Shown here piece by piece: positions 22,208 through 29,995 of a stretch of DNA of 32,966 nucleotides. A program made the position numbers and the translations under genes. Location of the stretch: the NCBI GenBank assembly GCA_039033795.1, contig JBCCBY010000002.1, positions 1-32,966 on the forward strand. Reading direction: 5' to 3'. Source of the DNA: Parvularcula sp039033795 (lineage in GTDB: Bacteria > Pseudomonadota > Alphaproteobacteria > Caulobacterales > Parvularculaceae). The notes below the pieces were generated by a model. That model saw only the letters and a list, made by a program, of their open reading frames with translations, ran no database searches and was not told the DNA's origin. Each line of letters begins with the position of its first letter. Positions within the stretch are counted from its first letter, which is position 1.

Positions 22208-23170
22208 TTAGCCGAGCTGAAACACTTTTGTCGGCGCCAGGGTCAGCCCGTCGAGTTTGCACAGCGCCACGGCGCCTTGATCATCCTCAACCAGCACCGC
22301 TGGGATTGCACCCCGCTCTCCTGCACGCAGCGTCTTTGCCCTGGGCGGCGCCAACACGATCCCCTGCCCTGCGCGCAATCGATTGGCTTCACCCAGGCTG
22401 ACCTTCTCTTTTGGATGATCAACCAAGGCATCACCGAGCGGGATCAAACAATCATCAAACCGCTCGTGATCGCGCGCCTCGGCCCCTATCCGCTCGGAGG
22501 CAGCATGGCCGGTCACCTCCTCCATCGTCACCGCTTCGTCTTCACTGAAGGGGCCAACCCGCGTGCGGCGCAATCGGCTGACATGAGCCACAGTACCGAG
22601 CGCCTCGGCGAGGTCCCGCACAAGGGCGCGGACATAGGTCCCCTTACCCACCACAGCTTCAAAAACAGCGTGGTCCTGGTCTGGTTGCTCGATCAGATCG
22701 AAACGATCGATTTGAACCGTGCGGGACTGAAGTTCCGGTGCTTGCCCGTCACGGGCCAAATCATAGGCACGCTGACCATTGACGAGGATCGCCGAGAACG
22801 CTGGCGGACGCTGGTCAATGGTGCCGCGGAATGCCGATAATTTCGCTTCGATCGCCTCATGTGTTGGCCGCGCTTCGCTTGTCTCTACCACCTCGCCCTC
22901 GCGATCATCGGTGGAGGTTCGCTCGCCCCATCGGGCCGTGAACCGGTAAGTCTTCGGGCCATCTTGAACAAAGGGAACCGTCTTCGTCGCTTCGCCAAAG
23001 GCGATCGGCAAGATTCCCGTCGCAAGCGGGTCAAGGGTGCCAGCGTGGCCAGCCTTCTGGGCCTCGCCAAACCATTTCATCCGCGAAACAGCCTCGGTTG
23101 ATCCGTAGTCATAGGGCTTGTCGAGGATTAGCCAACCATGCACACGGCGGCCTTTTTTACGCCTCGCCAT
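22208..23170 (-). CDS. truB: tRNA pseudouridine(55) synthase
   Basis: A 320-residue enzyme that makes pseudouridine 55 in the T-loop of tRNAs. The catalytic Asp47 is in GHAGTLDPLATG, and the family blocks GWLILDKP (N-terminal), KTYRFTARWGERTSTDD, RPPAFSAILVNGQRAYDLAR and YVRALVRDLAEALG all appear in order. The ATG is favoured over the GTG one codon before it because AGGAGG abuts the latter. rbfA lies upstream on the same strand, as expected, but an unknown gene and a terminator separate them, so truB probably has its own promoter or relies on readthrough. Confidence 0.96.
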   Translation of the reverse strand: MARRKKGRRVHGWLILDKPYDYGSTEAVSRMKWFGEAQKAGHAGTLDPLATGILPIAFGEATKTVPFVQDGPKTYRFTARWGERTSTDDREGEVVETSEARPTHEAIEAKLSAFRGTIDQRPPAFSAILVNGQRAYDLARDGQAPELQSRTVQIDRFDLIEQPDQDHAVFEAVVGKGTYVRALVRDLAEALGTVAHVSRLRRTRVGPFSEDEAVTMEEVTGHAASERIGAEARDHERFDDCLIPLGDALVDHPKEKVSLGEANRLRAGQGIVLAPPRAKTLRAGERGAIPAVLVEDDQGAVALCKLDGLTLAPTKVFQLG

Positions 23171-23185
23171 CACGCCTCCTCAGGC

Positions 23186-23217
23186 AAAAGAAAAGGCCGG
23201 GGGTCTACCCACCGGCC
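23186..23217 (-). terminator. Rho-independent terminator ahead of truB
   Basis: On the minus strand GGCCGG and CCGGCC form a perfect stem, which can be extended by GGGT/ACCC pairs inside the loop, followed by TTTTCTTTT. It lies 37 bases after the stop of the unknown gene and only 15 bases before the truB start. Confidence 0.85.
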
Positions 23218-23254
23218 TCGTTTCGTCAAGAGGAAGCTGCGCCCCCGCGCAAGC

Positions 23255-23638
23255 CTAGCCCTGAACGTCGACGTCGTAACCATAACTCCGTAGCAGGCGG
23301 GTCAGGTCATTCGCGCTTTCTTTTTCGTCCATTGCCGTCAGAACGGCCCGGTTAAACATGGCGGGCATGGTGAACCATGAGCCGCCATCTTTCCAGCGCA
23401 TCACAAGGGCAGGCGCGACATCAACCGCGAACCCAACTTCGAAGTCTTCGCGCTCAAAACCGGGGAAAAGACGAATCGTCGCCTCACTCGAGATCGGTGC
23501 GACCGCCGTGCCCGTGGTCAAAGAGCGATCAGGCTCCTCAACAGCTTCGGGTTGCGTGCCTTCGACTGTTTCCTTGACCACCTCGAAGTCGCTTTGAACA
23601 TCCAAGTCGTCATCTTTATTCTTGCGTTTGAAAAACAT
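23255..23638 (-). CDS. Protein of unknown function between rbfA and truB
   Basis: A 127-residue soluble protein. The N-terminal 55 residues are charged and probably disordered (FFKRKNKDDDLDVQSDFEVV, then an E/P-rich run). The rest looks like a small folded domain rich in hydrophobic and aromatic residues (RLFPGFEREDFEVGFAVDVA, MRWKDGGSWFTMPAMFN). I do not recognise it. The ATG has GGAGG 6 bases upstream. A strong terminator follows its stop, and rbfA ends 92 bases before its start. Its place in a ribosome and tRNA maturation cluster is the only hint to its role. Confidence 0.75.
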   Translation of the reverse strand: MFFKRKNKDDDLDVQSDFEVVKETVEGTQPEAVEEPDRSLTTGTAVAPISSEATIRLFPGFEREDFEVGFAVDVAPALVMRWKDGGSWFTMPAMFNRAVLTAMDEKESANDLTRLLRSYGYDVDVQG

Positions 23639-23730
23639 CTCCACCCTCCGTCAGACAAACGTCATCGTAACGTTGTTGCGTCTGCCAGCCCAGCAATCAA
23701 CCCTCTATTAACATTTCGAAGGGGTCTGCG

Positions 23731-24099
23731 CTAGGAATTTCCTTTCAACAACTCAGAGATGCGATCAGCGCGGTCAAAACTCTCATCTTTTTCAAAGCGC
23801 AACTGCGGGATGAACTTCATCGACAGTTTCGGCGCGAGAACACCGCGGATTTTCGGTGCCATGTCACGCAAGGCGATCACCGTCTCTTCCACCTCAAAAC
23901 CCCCAAGGGTGGTGACGAACACCGTCGCTTGTTTGAGATCGGGTGAGGCGGTCACCTCTGTCACCGTCACACTGCGCCCCGATAGACGGTCGTCGTGAAC
24001 CTCTTCACGCTGAAACATTTGCGCGAGTTCGTGGCGAACCAATTCTCCGGCGCGCAATTGGCGCTGGGAGGGGCCTTTTTCCGATCGGTGGGCACGCAT
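23731..24099 (-). CDS. rbfA: Ribosome-binding factor A
   Basis: A 122-residue KH-type protein that assists late maturation of the 30S subunit at the 5' end of 16S rRNA. Family features include GELVRHELAQMFQRE near the N-terminus, SPDLKQATVFVTTLG in the middle and KFIPQLRFEKDESFDRADRI close to the C-terminus. I chose the ATG with AAGGGG 7 bases upstream; two earlier in-frame starts are poorly placed. infB and nusA, normally upstream of rbfA, are replaced here by the cysteine operon, cysH ending 48 bases before it. Confidence 0.93.
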   Translation of the reverse strand: MRAHRSEKGPSQRQLRAGELVRHELAQMFQREEVHDDRLSGRSVTVTEVTASPDLKQATVFVTTLGGFEVEETVIALRDMAPKIRGVLAPKLSMKFIPQLRFEKDESFDRADRISELLKGNS

Positions 24100-24147
24100 A
24101 CTCATACCCCTTGAACTAAGCGCCCAAGCGGGCCGGCGCAAGCCAGG

Positions 24148-24870
24148 CTAGCGCACGTGGATTCCGCATTCAGTCTTGGCTTGGCCGCGCCAACGGCCCG
24201 CGCGGACATCATCGCCTTCCGCCACCGGTTGGGTGCAGGGCCAGCATCCAATCGATGGATAGCCTTGAGCCACCAATGGATGCGGCGGCAGATTGTGGGC
24301 CTCGACATAAGCACGCACATCATCCGCGGCCCAACTCACCAAGGGGTTCACTTTAAAATGCGTGCCGCTCCACTCAAAGCTTGGCAGCAAAGCGCGACCT
24401 TCACTGTGAAAGGCCTTCCGGCCTGTGATCCAGGCGTCAAACCCATCAAGCGCTCCTTTCAGCGGACGGACCTTCCTGAGGTCACAGCACGCATCAGTAT
24501 CTCTGCGCCAAAGATCACCCTTTGGATCCTCGCGAGCAGCCTCGTCATCATTTGGCTTGATGTCACGCACATCGGACAACCCCAGCTGGGCAGAGAGTTT
24601 CTTCCGATAACTGATCGTCTGTGCAAAATGCTTCTGTGTTTCAAGAAAGATCACAGGCGTGCTTGGGTTCACACGGCTCACAAGATGCAGCAGCACTGAC
24701 GATTCTGCGCCAAACGAGCTCACCAATGCAATCTCGTCTTGAAAAACATGATTGATGGCATGGTCGAGGATATCCTCAGCCGATGCACCGATAAACTGAT
24801 GAGCCAGTTCAGTGGCCCGTGCATCGGGGTCGTTATCACTGTTGCGTAGAGGGATCACTTGAGCAGTCAC
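24148..24870 (-). CDS. cysH: Assimilatory adenylyl-sulfate (APS) reductase, thioredoxin-dependent
   Basis: A 240-residue reductase producing sulfite from activated sulfate. The pyrophosphate loop is SSFGAESSVL (51-60). Four cysteines in the pattern CC (128-129) and CxxC (209, 212) bind a 4Fe-4S cluster, which marks it as the APS-using branch rather than the enteric PAPS enzyme. The catalytic Cys235 is in the C-terminal ECGIH motif. The start is GTG inside the preceding stop (GTGA), so it is translationally coupled to the DUF934 gene. It is the last gene of the sulfur block. Confidence 0.95.
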   Translation of the reverse strand: MTAQVIPLRNSDNDPDARATELAHQFIGASAEDILDHAINHVFQDEIALVSSFGAESSVLLHLVSRVNPSTPVIFLETQKHFAQTISYRKKLSAQLGLSDVRDIKPNDDEAAREDPKGDLWRRDTDACCDLRKVRPLKGALDGFDAWITGRKAFHSEGRALLPSFEWSGTHFKVNPLVSWAADDVRAYVEAHNLPPHPLVAQGYPSIGCWPCTQPVAEGDDVRAGRWRGQAKTECGIHVR

Positions 24871-25265
24871 AGCACATCACCTCTCAACCGATGCGCGGGC
24901 GTGCCCTCCTCAGCAGGTTGGTAGACAAAACGATAAGCGCTCAACGCAAAACGGAAATCATCGAGTCGACCGTCATTAACGTCTTCGACCGTATCAATCC
25001 CCACCCGCCGCGCATACGCTGCCTGGTCGGGCAAAAGATCGCCGCTGGCGCGAATCTCGCCCTTAAACCCGTACCGTGTCCGGAGCACACGAGCCTGGCT
25101 AAAGGCTCGACCATCCTTAAACTTCGGAAAGACGAGGCGCACCACCGCCACACCATCAAGCGCGGGTGCATCCGTCATGATATCCTGGTCATGCGCAAGA
25201 TCGAGTACGTCGTCCGTTGGCGCATCGATCAACGATCCATCGCTGAGGTTAAGCAGCTTGATCAT
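24867..25265 (-). CDS. DUF934 family protein of the sulfite reduction operon
   Basis: A 132-residue cytoplasmic protein of the DUF934 family, which recurs between sulfite reductase and APS reductase genes in proteobacteria. Characteristic segments are VVRLVFPKFKDGRAFSQAR, LRTRYGFKGEIRASGDLLPD and the acidic RRVGIDTVEDV. No cofactor motif is visible. It begins 17 bases before the end of cysI, with GGAGG 6 bases upstream of the ATG, and overlaps cysH by 4 bases. A supporting role in sulfite reduction is inferred from context only. Confidence 0.9.
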   Translation of the reverse strand: MIKLLNLSDGSLIDAPTDDVLDLAHDQDIMTDAPALDGVAVVRLVFPKFKDGRAFSQARVLRTRYGFKGEIRASGDLLPDQAAYARRVGIDTVEDVNDGRLDDFRFALSAYRFVYQPAEEGTPAHRLRGDVL

Positions 25266-26922
25266 AAAGCGCCTCCTTAAAGGGCTCTGCGCCAAGACGG
25301 CGATAGGTGTCGATAAACCGCTCATCTGGGTCCAGACGAAGAACCAGGTACTGCTCGACCACCCGTTCAACAGCATTCACCACCTCGTCGGTGGAAAGCC
25401 CGCGGCCGACGACCTCACCAATGGCAGCATCCTCATCGGCACGGCCGCCAAGGGTCAGTTGATAGAACTCTTCGCCTTTTTTATCGACGCCAAGAATTCC
25501 AATATGACCGACGTGATGATGCCCGCAGGCGTTGATGCAACCTGAGATTTTGATCTTCAGCTCACCGATCTGTGCTTGACGCCCTGGGTCAGAAAACCGC
25601 CTTTGAATACGGTTGGCGACTGGAATCGACCGCGTGTTGGCAAGGTTGCAATAATCAAGACCAGGGCAAGCAATGATGTCCGAAATCAGGCCAGCATTGG
25701 CCGATCCAATCTCCGCCCCCTCAAGCGCCTGCCACACAGTATAAAGATCATCGAGCTTGAGATGCGGCAGCACCATGTTCTGTTCATGCGTGGTGCGAAT
25801 ATCGGAAAAGCCGTATTGATCAGCAATATCCGCCAGAGCATCCATCTGAGACGAAGAGATGTCGCCAGGGGGCGCATCATTCGGCTTCAACGAAATCGTT
25901 GCCGACGCATAGCCAGGCACCTTATGCGGATGAAGATTAAAGCGGGCCCAGGCGGCAAAACGGGGATCACTTGCTTTAGCCTTTTCAAAGCTCTCGCTTT
26001 CCTCGGGAAGGCGCTCAAAGGCAGGTGGGGCAAAATATTTTGCGATCCGTGCACGCTCGGCTTCAGGCAAATCAATACTGCCCGCTGGACCCATCGCGCG
26101 GAACGCATCGAACTCTCGTTCCACAGCAGCACGGAAATCATCAATACCCATCTCATTCACGAGAATCTTAATTCGCGCCTTATAGATATTGTCGCGTCGA
26201 CCATGGACATTGTAGACTCGTAAGATCGCCTCGAGATAGGATAAAAGCTCTGCCTGCGGTAGAAATGACCGGATTTCCTCTGCGATGTAAGGTGTGCGGC
26301 CCTGACCGCCGCCGACGAGCACCTTAAAGCCCGGCTCGCCGGACTCATTTCGCCGCATCTGCAGGCCAATATCGTGAACTGCAATCGCTGCACGGTCTTC
26401 TTCCGTGGCGCTCACCGCGATTTTAAATTTCCTTGGTAGGAAGGTGAACTCAGGGTGGAATGTTGACCACTGACGAATAATTTCACACGTCACACGTGGG
26501 TCTTCGACCTCGTCGCGCGCCGCACCAGCAAAGGGGTCTGTCGTGGTGTTGCGGATGCAGTTTCCTGAGGTCTGAATCGCGTGCATCTCCGCCTCGGCCA
26601 GCCGCGCGAGAATGTCGGGGGTGTCGATCAGCTTGGGCCAGTTGAACTGCATGTTCTGGCGCGTACTGATATGACCATAGTCTTTGTCGTAGTCACGCGC
26701 GATCGAAGCAAGCACGCGCAGCTGATCCGACGACAGTGTCCCATAAGGGATCGCTACACGGAGCATATAGGCGTGAAGCTGCAGATAAAGGCCATTCATC
26801 AACCGCAAGGGTTTGAATTCATCCTCGGTGATATCACCAGCGATCCGGCGATCAACCTGGCGACGGAACTCCGCCACCCGGTCGTTGACCATGGCTTTGT
26901 CTATATCATCATATTGATACAT
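25249..26922 (-). CDS. cysI: Sulfite reductase, siroheme/4Fe-4S hemoprotein
   Basis: A 557-residue nitrite/sulfite reductase family protein that reduces sulfite to sulfide in six electrons. The shared siroheme/4Fe-4S ligands are Cys419 and Cys425 (CPGLDYC) and Cys462 and Cys466 (GCINACGHH). Duplicated ferredoxin-like half-domains precede them (RLMNGLYLQLHAYMLRV and the repeat with FNLHPHKVPGYASATIS). There is no flavoprotein CysJ in this cluster, so electrons must come from ferredoxin or another donor. A nitrite reductase activity cannot be excluded by motif, but cysG and cysH neighbours favour sulfite. Its start overlaps the DUF2849 stop by one base (TGATG). Confidence 0.94.
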   Translation of the reverse strand: MYQYDDIDKAMVNDRVAEFRRQVDRRIAGDITEDEFKPLRLMNGLYLQLHAYMLRVAIPYGTLSSDQLRVLASIARDYDKDYGHISTRQNMQFNWPKLIDTPDILARLAEAEMHAIQTSGNCIRNTTTDPFAGAARDEVEDPRVTCEIIRQWSTFHPEFTFLPRKFKIAVSATEEDRAAIAVHDIGLQMRRNESGEPGFKVLVGGGQGRTPYIAEEIRSFLPQAELLSYLEAILRVYNVHGRRDNIYKARIKILVNEMGIDDFRAAVEREFDAFRAMGPAGSIDLPEAERARIAKYFAPPAFERLPEESESFEKAKASDPRFAAWARFNLHPHKVPGYASATISLKPNDAPPGDISSSQMDALADIADQYGFSDIRTTHEQNMVLPHLKLDDLYTVWQALEGAEIGSANAGLISDIIACPGLDYCNLANTRSIPVANRIQRRFSDPGRQAQIGELKIKISGCINACGHHHVGHIGILGVDKKGEEFYQLTLGGRADEDAAIGEVVGRGLSTDEVVNAVERVVEQYLVLRLDPDERFIDTYRRLGAEPFKEALYDQAA

Positions 26923-27269
26923 CAGTGCACATCCCTTTGCGCCTGACGGCCAAATTGAGGGTGAATGGTCGGGCCGGCGTCGCGAATCTCTTCCCGAAGA
27001 CGGCCGCGACCCGAAGGCATGTGGTCCGCCTCGACATCCATCAGATAAGGACCCACCGCACGCGCCTCATCAGCAGTCGCTTGCTGGAGCGCCTCAAGGG
27101 CCGCCTCGCCTTCGAGAATAACAGCCGTCACCAATTCCTCAGTCCACGCCCCATCAGCGCGCCAATAAATCGTCTCGCCGGAGAAAAGATCATTGGCGGT
27201 GATCACTTTGCGGCCGCTGTTTTTGCCTTTTTTGACACCGCCCGCGGCAATTTTTACTGGCGTCGTCAT
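26922..27269 (-). CDS. DUF2849 family protein
   Basis: A 115-residue soluble protein of the DUF2849 family, typical of alphaproteobacterial cys operons between cysG and cysI. A basic N-terminus (GGVKKGKNSGRKVITANDL) is followed by GETIYWRADGAWTEEL and a helical part that ends with the conserved VGPYLMDVE. No enzymatic motif is seen. It overlaps cysG by 4 bases (ATGA) and cysI by one base, so its output is tied to both. Its function is unknown. Confidence 0.9.
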   Translation of the reverse strand: MTTPVKIAAGGVKKGKNSGRKVITANDLFSGETIYWRADGAWTEELVTAVILEGEAALEALQQATADEARAVGPYLMDVEADHMPSGRGRLREEIRDAGPTIHPQFGRQAQRDVH

Positions 27270-28654
27270 GCTGCTGCCTCCGCCCGGAGAAGGGCATCAA
27301 GTTCGTCACCGCGCGCCTTGGCGGCGACATCGCCAATGACCAAAAGCGCTGGCGCGGCAATCTGGGCCGCTGCGTCGCCAAGACGACCAAGCTCGCTGCG
27401 CACAATCTGTTCATTCGGCAAGGTGCCGCTGGCGATCACAGCGATCGGCGTCGAGGGCGCAAGCCCGCCCTCGATCAAGGCGTCACCCACATGGCCGGCG
27501 CGGCGCACACCCATAAAAACGACAATCGTTCCGCCGAGCTGCGCGAGCGCCTTCCAATCGATATCGGGCGTGCCGCCACCGCCTGCTTCTGCGGTCACAA
27601 AAGTCACCGCTTGGCTGAGACCGCGATGGGTCAAAGGAACGTCGGCGGAGGCCGCGCAGCCGAGCGCCGACGAAATGCCAGGCACGACGGTGGCTGTGAC
27701 CCCTTCGGCCCGCAAGGCGTCGAGTTCCTCGCCGCCGCGACCAAAGATGAAAGGATCGCCGCCCTTCAGACGCACAACCCGCTTTCCCTGCCGCGCCAGA
27801 TCGGCCATCAGCGCGCCGATCTTTGGCTGCGGAAGCGCGTGATCTGCCCGTTTCTTGCCGACATAAATGCGCTCAGCATCTCGGCGACAAAGCTCCAACA
27901 CACCATCGGAGACCAAGTTGTCGTAGAGAATGACGTCGGCCTCCTGGCAGACACGAAGGGCCTTAAGCGTGAGAAGCTCCGGATCGCCTGGACCAGCGCC
28001 CACAATATGCACATGCCCTGGCTGTGAAGGCGCATGCAAAGCATCATCAAAATACCGCTCGGCCAACGCCTCGTCGCCGCGAAGAAGAGCGTCCGCCGCC
28101 GCCCCATCAAAGAAACGCTCCCAAAACCCGCGGCGATGATCTGGCCCGATCGTCTCCATCACCAGGCCGCGGCGGTCTTTGGCAAAGCGGATCACCTCAC
28201 CAAGACGCTGGGGCAGCATCGCTTCAAGTCGCTCACGCAAGCGGCGGCCAAAAACCGGCGCCCGACCGCCCGTGGAAATGCCCACCACCAGATCGCCGCG
28301 CGCAACAATCGATGGGATCACCACGTCGCAAAGCTGGGGCATGTCGACAGCATTGACAGGAACACCGTGCGCCCGGCCAAGCTTTGCCACACGTTCGTCC
28401 TCCGCCTCGTCACCGGTCGCCGCGACAATCAATTTTGGGTGATCAGAAAACGCCTCATCGGACAACGGCTCAGAACGCAGAACGACGCGCGCGCCGAGTT
28501 CTTGCGCCAACGCGCCGTCGGGCGCTGCGTGAAACGCAACGATCCGGGCGCCTGCAGGCAACAGCAGCCTCGCCTTGCGCAGTGCTAATTCACCACCACC
28601 GCTCAACAAAACAGTGGCACCATCGAGATCCATAAACGCTGGAAAGTAGCGCAT
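27266..28654 (-). CDS. cysG: Siroheme synthase, fused CysG
   Basis: A 462-residue bifunctional protein providing siroheme to the sulfite reductase. The N-terminal half is the precorrin-2 dehydrogenase/ferrochelatase with the NAD-binding turn SGGGELALRKARLLL (about 18-32). From about residue 213 comes the uroporphyrinogen-III C-methyltransferase: VGAGPGDPELLTLKA, VRLKGGDPFIFGRGGEE and VVPGISSALG are the three SAM-MT signatures. The start ATG precedes the canonical YFPAFMDLDG; a longer frame exists but overlaps the divergent regulator. The ribosome site is weak. It leads the operon cysG-DUF2849-cysI-DUF934-cysH. Confidence 0.95.
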   Translation of the reverse strand: MRYFPAFMDLDGATVLLSGGGELALRKARLLLPAGARIVAFHAAPDGALAQELGARVVLRSEPLSDEAFSDHPKLIVAATGDEAEDERVAKLGRAHGVPVNAVDMPQLCDVVIPSIVARGDLVVGISTGGRAPVFGRRLRERLEAMLPQRLGEVIRFAKDRRGLVMETIGPDHRRGFWERFFDGAAADALLRGDEALAERYFDDALHAPSQPGHVHIVGAGPGDPELLTLKALRVCQEADVILYDNLVSDGVLELCRRDAERIYVGKKRADHALPQPKIGALMADLARQGKRVVRLKGGDPFIFGRGGEELDALRAEGVTATVVPGISSALGCAASADVPLTHRGLSQAVTFVTAEAGGGGTPDIDWKALAQLGGTIVVFMGVRRAGHVGDALIEGGLAPSTPIAVIASGTLPNEQIVRSELGRLGDAAAQIAAPALLVIGDVAAKARGDELDALLRAEAAA

Positions 28655-28685
28655 CGTAAGAAAACCTATTCCGGTGTGACCGAGA

Positions 28686-28730
28686 CCACCTATGTGGAGT
28701 GACCAACAGGGTTCGACAAACGAATGTTCG
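28686..28730. promoter_or_regulatory. Inverted repeats between cysG and the LysR regulator
   Basis: The 119-base divergent gap holds CCAC-CTAT-GTGG (28686-28697) and a chain of TTCG-ACAAA-CGAA-TG-TTCG (28712-28730), in which neighbouring half-sites pair in two ways. An ATTAG (rc CTAAT, the core reported for GcvA) lies at 28742-28746. These are plausible LysR-type binding sites controlling both genes; no binding can be shown. Confidence 0.45.
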
Positions 28731-28773
28731 CAAGACTCGCCATTAGGTTTCCTGATAGATAAGGCCGCAGACC

Positions 28774-29676
28774 ATGCGTAAATTGCCCCCACTGAATGCC
28801 CTTCGCGCCTTTGAGGCGGCTGGACGGCATTTGTCGTTTAGTAGAGCTGCAGACGAACTGGCTGTGACACCCGGCGCCATTAGCCAGCAAATGCGCATCT
28901 TAGAGGACTGGTTGGGGGCGCCGCTCTTTCGGCGAGACCCCAAGGGCCTCTCCCTCACCGAGGCAGGTTTGGCCGCTCTCCCCCATATGCGCGAGGGCTT
29001 TGATCGGCTGGCCGCTGGCGTCCGGCTGATGAAAGCGACGGATGGCCCCTCCCGCGTCACAGTGTCTGTGGCGCCGTCCTTCGCCTCAAAATGGCTCGTG
29101 CCGCGCCTCGACCGTTTTCAGGAAAACCATCCCCAGCTCGATATCTATGTGCACGCCGACATGAACCTGGTGGATTTCGCGGATGACGACGTCGATGTGG
29201 CGATCAGGTTCGGGCCCGGCGGCTATGAGGGTCTCATCTCCGAACGTTTGATGAGCGAGACGATCGTTCCTGTTTGCGCTCCAGGACTGATCAATGGCGA
29301 TCCACCGCTGAAAGAGCCGATGGACCTCAAGCAACAAACCTTGATCCATGACGACAGCAATAGAGACGGCGTCGCGACGTGGGCCATGTGGCTGCGGGCC
29401 GCCGGGGTCGATTGCGACGGCGATCGCGGCCCGCGCTTTAACCAGTCCTCGCTGGTGATTGAGGCCGCGGTGGCGGGCAAAGGGGTGGCGCTGGCGCGCT
29501 ATGCCCTCGCCGTGGCTGATCTCGAAGCAGCGCGCTTGGTGATCCCGTTCAACTACGAGACCCCCACCGATTTTGCCTATTGGGTGGTCTACCCAGAGGC
29601 CAAAGCCTCGCTGCCAGAGGTCGCGAGCTTTATTGCGTGGCTGAAGGATGAGGCTTCTGGGGCTGAGCCGAAGTGA
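28774..29676 (+). CDS. LysR family transcriptional regulator, GcvA-like
   Basis: A 300-residue LysR-type regulator. The N-terminal helix-turn-helix (about residues 4-63) reads PPLNALRAFEAAGRHLSFSR, then VTPGAISQQMRILEDWLG, very close to GcvA and AmpR-like members. The C-terminal part is a two-lobed co-inducer domain (SVAPSFASKWLVPRL begins the first lobe). It is divergent from cysG, so control of the sulfur operon is possible, but its sequence branch is GcvA rather than CysB. AAGG lies 9 bases before the ATG. Its 3' end overlaps the convergent DUF962 gene by 47 bases. Confidence 0.92.
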   Translation: MRKLPPLNALRAFEAAGRHLSFSRAADELAVTPGAISQQMRILEDWLGAPLFRRDPKGLSLTEAGLAALPHMREGFDRLAAGVRLMKATDGPSRVTVSVAPSFASKWLVPRLDRFQENHPQLDIYVHADMNLVDFADDDVDVAIRFGPGGYEGLISERLMSETIVPVCAPGLINGDPPLKEPMDLKQQTLIHDDSNRDGVATWAMWLRAAGVDCDGDRGPRFNQSSLVIEAAVAGKGVALARYALAVADLEAARLVIPFNYETPTDFAYWVVYPEAKASLPEVASFIAWLKDEASGAEPK

Positions 29677-29992
29677 TGCCGGCCTTTTCAAGTTCGGGCT
29701 CGAGTTTGCCGGCCACGGCCAACCCAAACATCCGATAGTCGCTGATCAGCGACCAAAGGGGATGGGTGAAGGTCGCAGGCTTGTTGCGCTCAACAAAGGC
29801 GTGGCTCACCCAGGCAAAACCGTAACCCACCACGGGCATGAGGAAGAGAAGCAGCGGCCGTCCCGAAATCAGGGCCCAAGCGGCGACCACCAAGGTAAGG
29901 GCCGTGCCAGCGTAGTGAAGGTGCCGCGTGCTCGGCTTGGCGTGCTCTTGCAGATAAAAGGGCCAAAAGGACTGATAGTTTTCGTGGCGCAT
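29630..29992 (-). CDS. DUF962/Mpo1-like membrane protein
   Basis: A 120-residue protein with two adjacent membrane segments (about 27-43 and 46-64) and conserved histidines: SFWPFYLQEHAKPSTRHLHY, HAFVERNKPATFTHPLW and LISDYRMF, the DUF962 pattern. The yeast relative Mpo1 is an iron-dependent dioxygenase that alpha-oxidises 2-hydroxy fatty acids; whether this bacterial form does the same is not known to me. AAGGAG lies 6 bases before the ATG, just 3 bases after the dehydrogenase stop, so the two form an operon. The last 47 bases lie antisense to the LysR gene end. Confidence 0.88.
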   Translation of the reverse strand: MRHENYQSFWPFYLQEHAKPSTRHLHYAGTALTLVVAAWALISGRPLLLFLMPVVGYGFAWVSHAFVERNKPATFTHPLWSLISDYRMFGLAVAGKLEPELEKAGITSAQPQKPHPSATQ

Positions 29993-29995
29993 GTT

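Noticed and set aside
28709..28720. GGTTCGA-like string suggesting a tRNA T-arm
   Set aside because: There is no acceptor stem, D-arm or anticodon arm around it; it belongs to the inverted repeats in the cysG-LysR gap.
28655..28792. Longer cysG start overlapping the LysR gene
   Set aside because: The extra residues do not resemble CysG, and the frame enters the divergent gene; the canonical start precedes YFPAFMDL.
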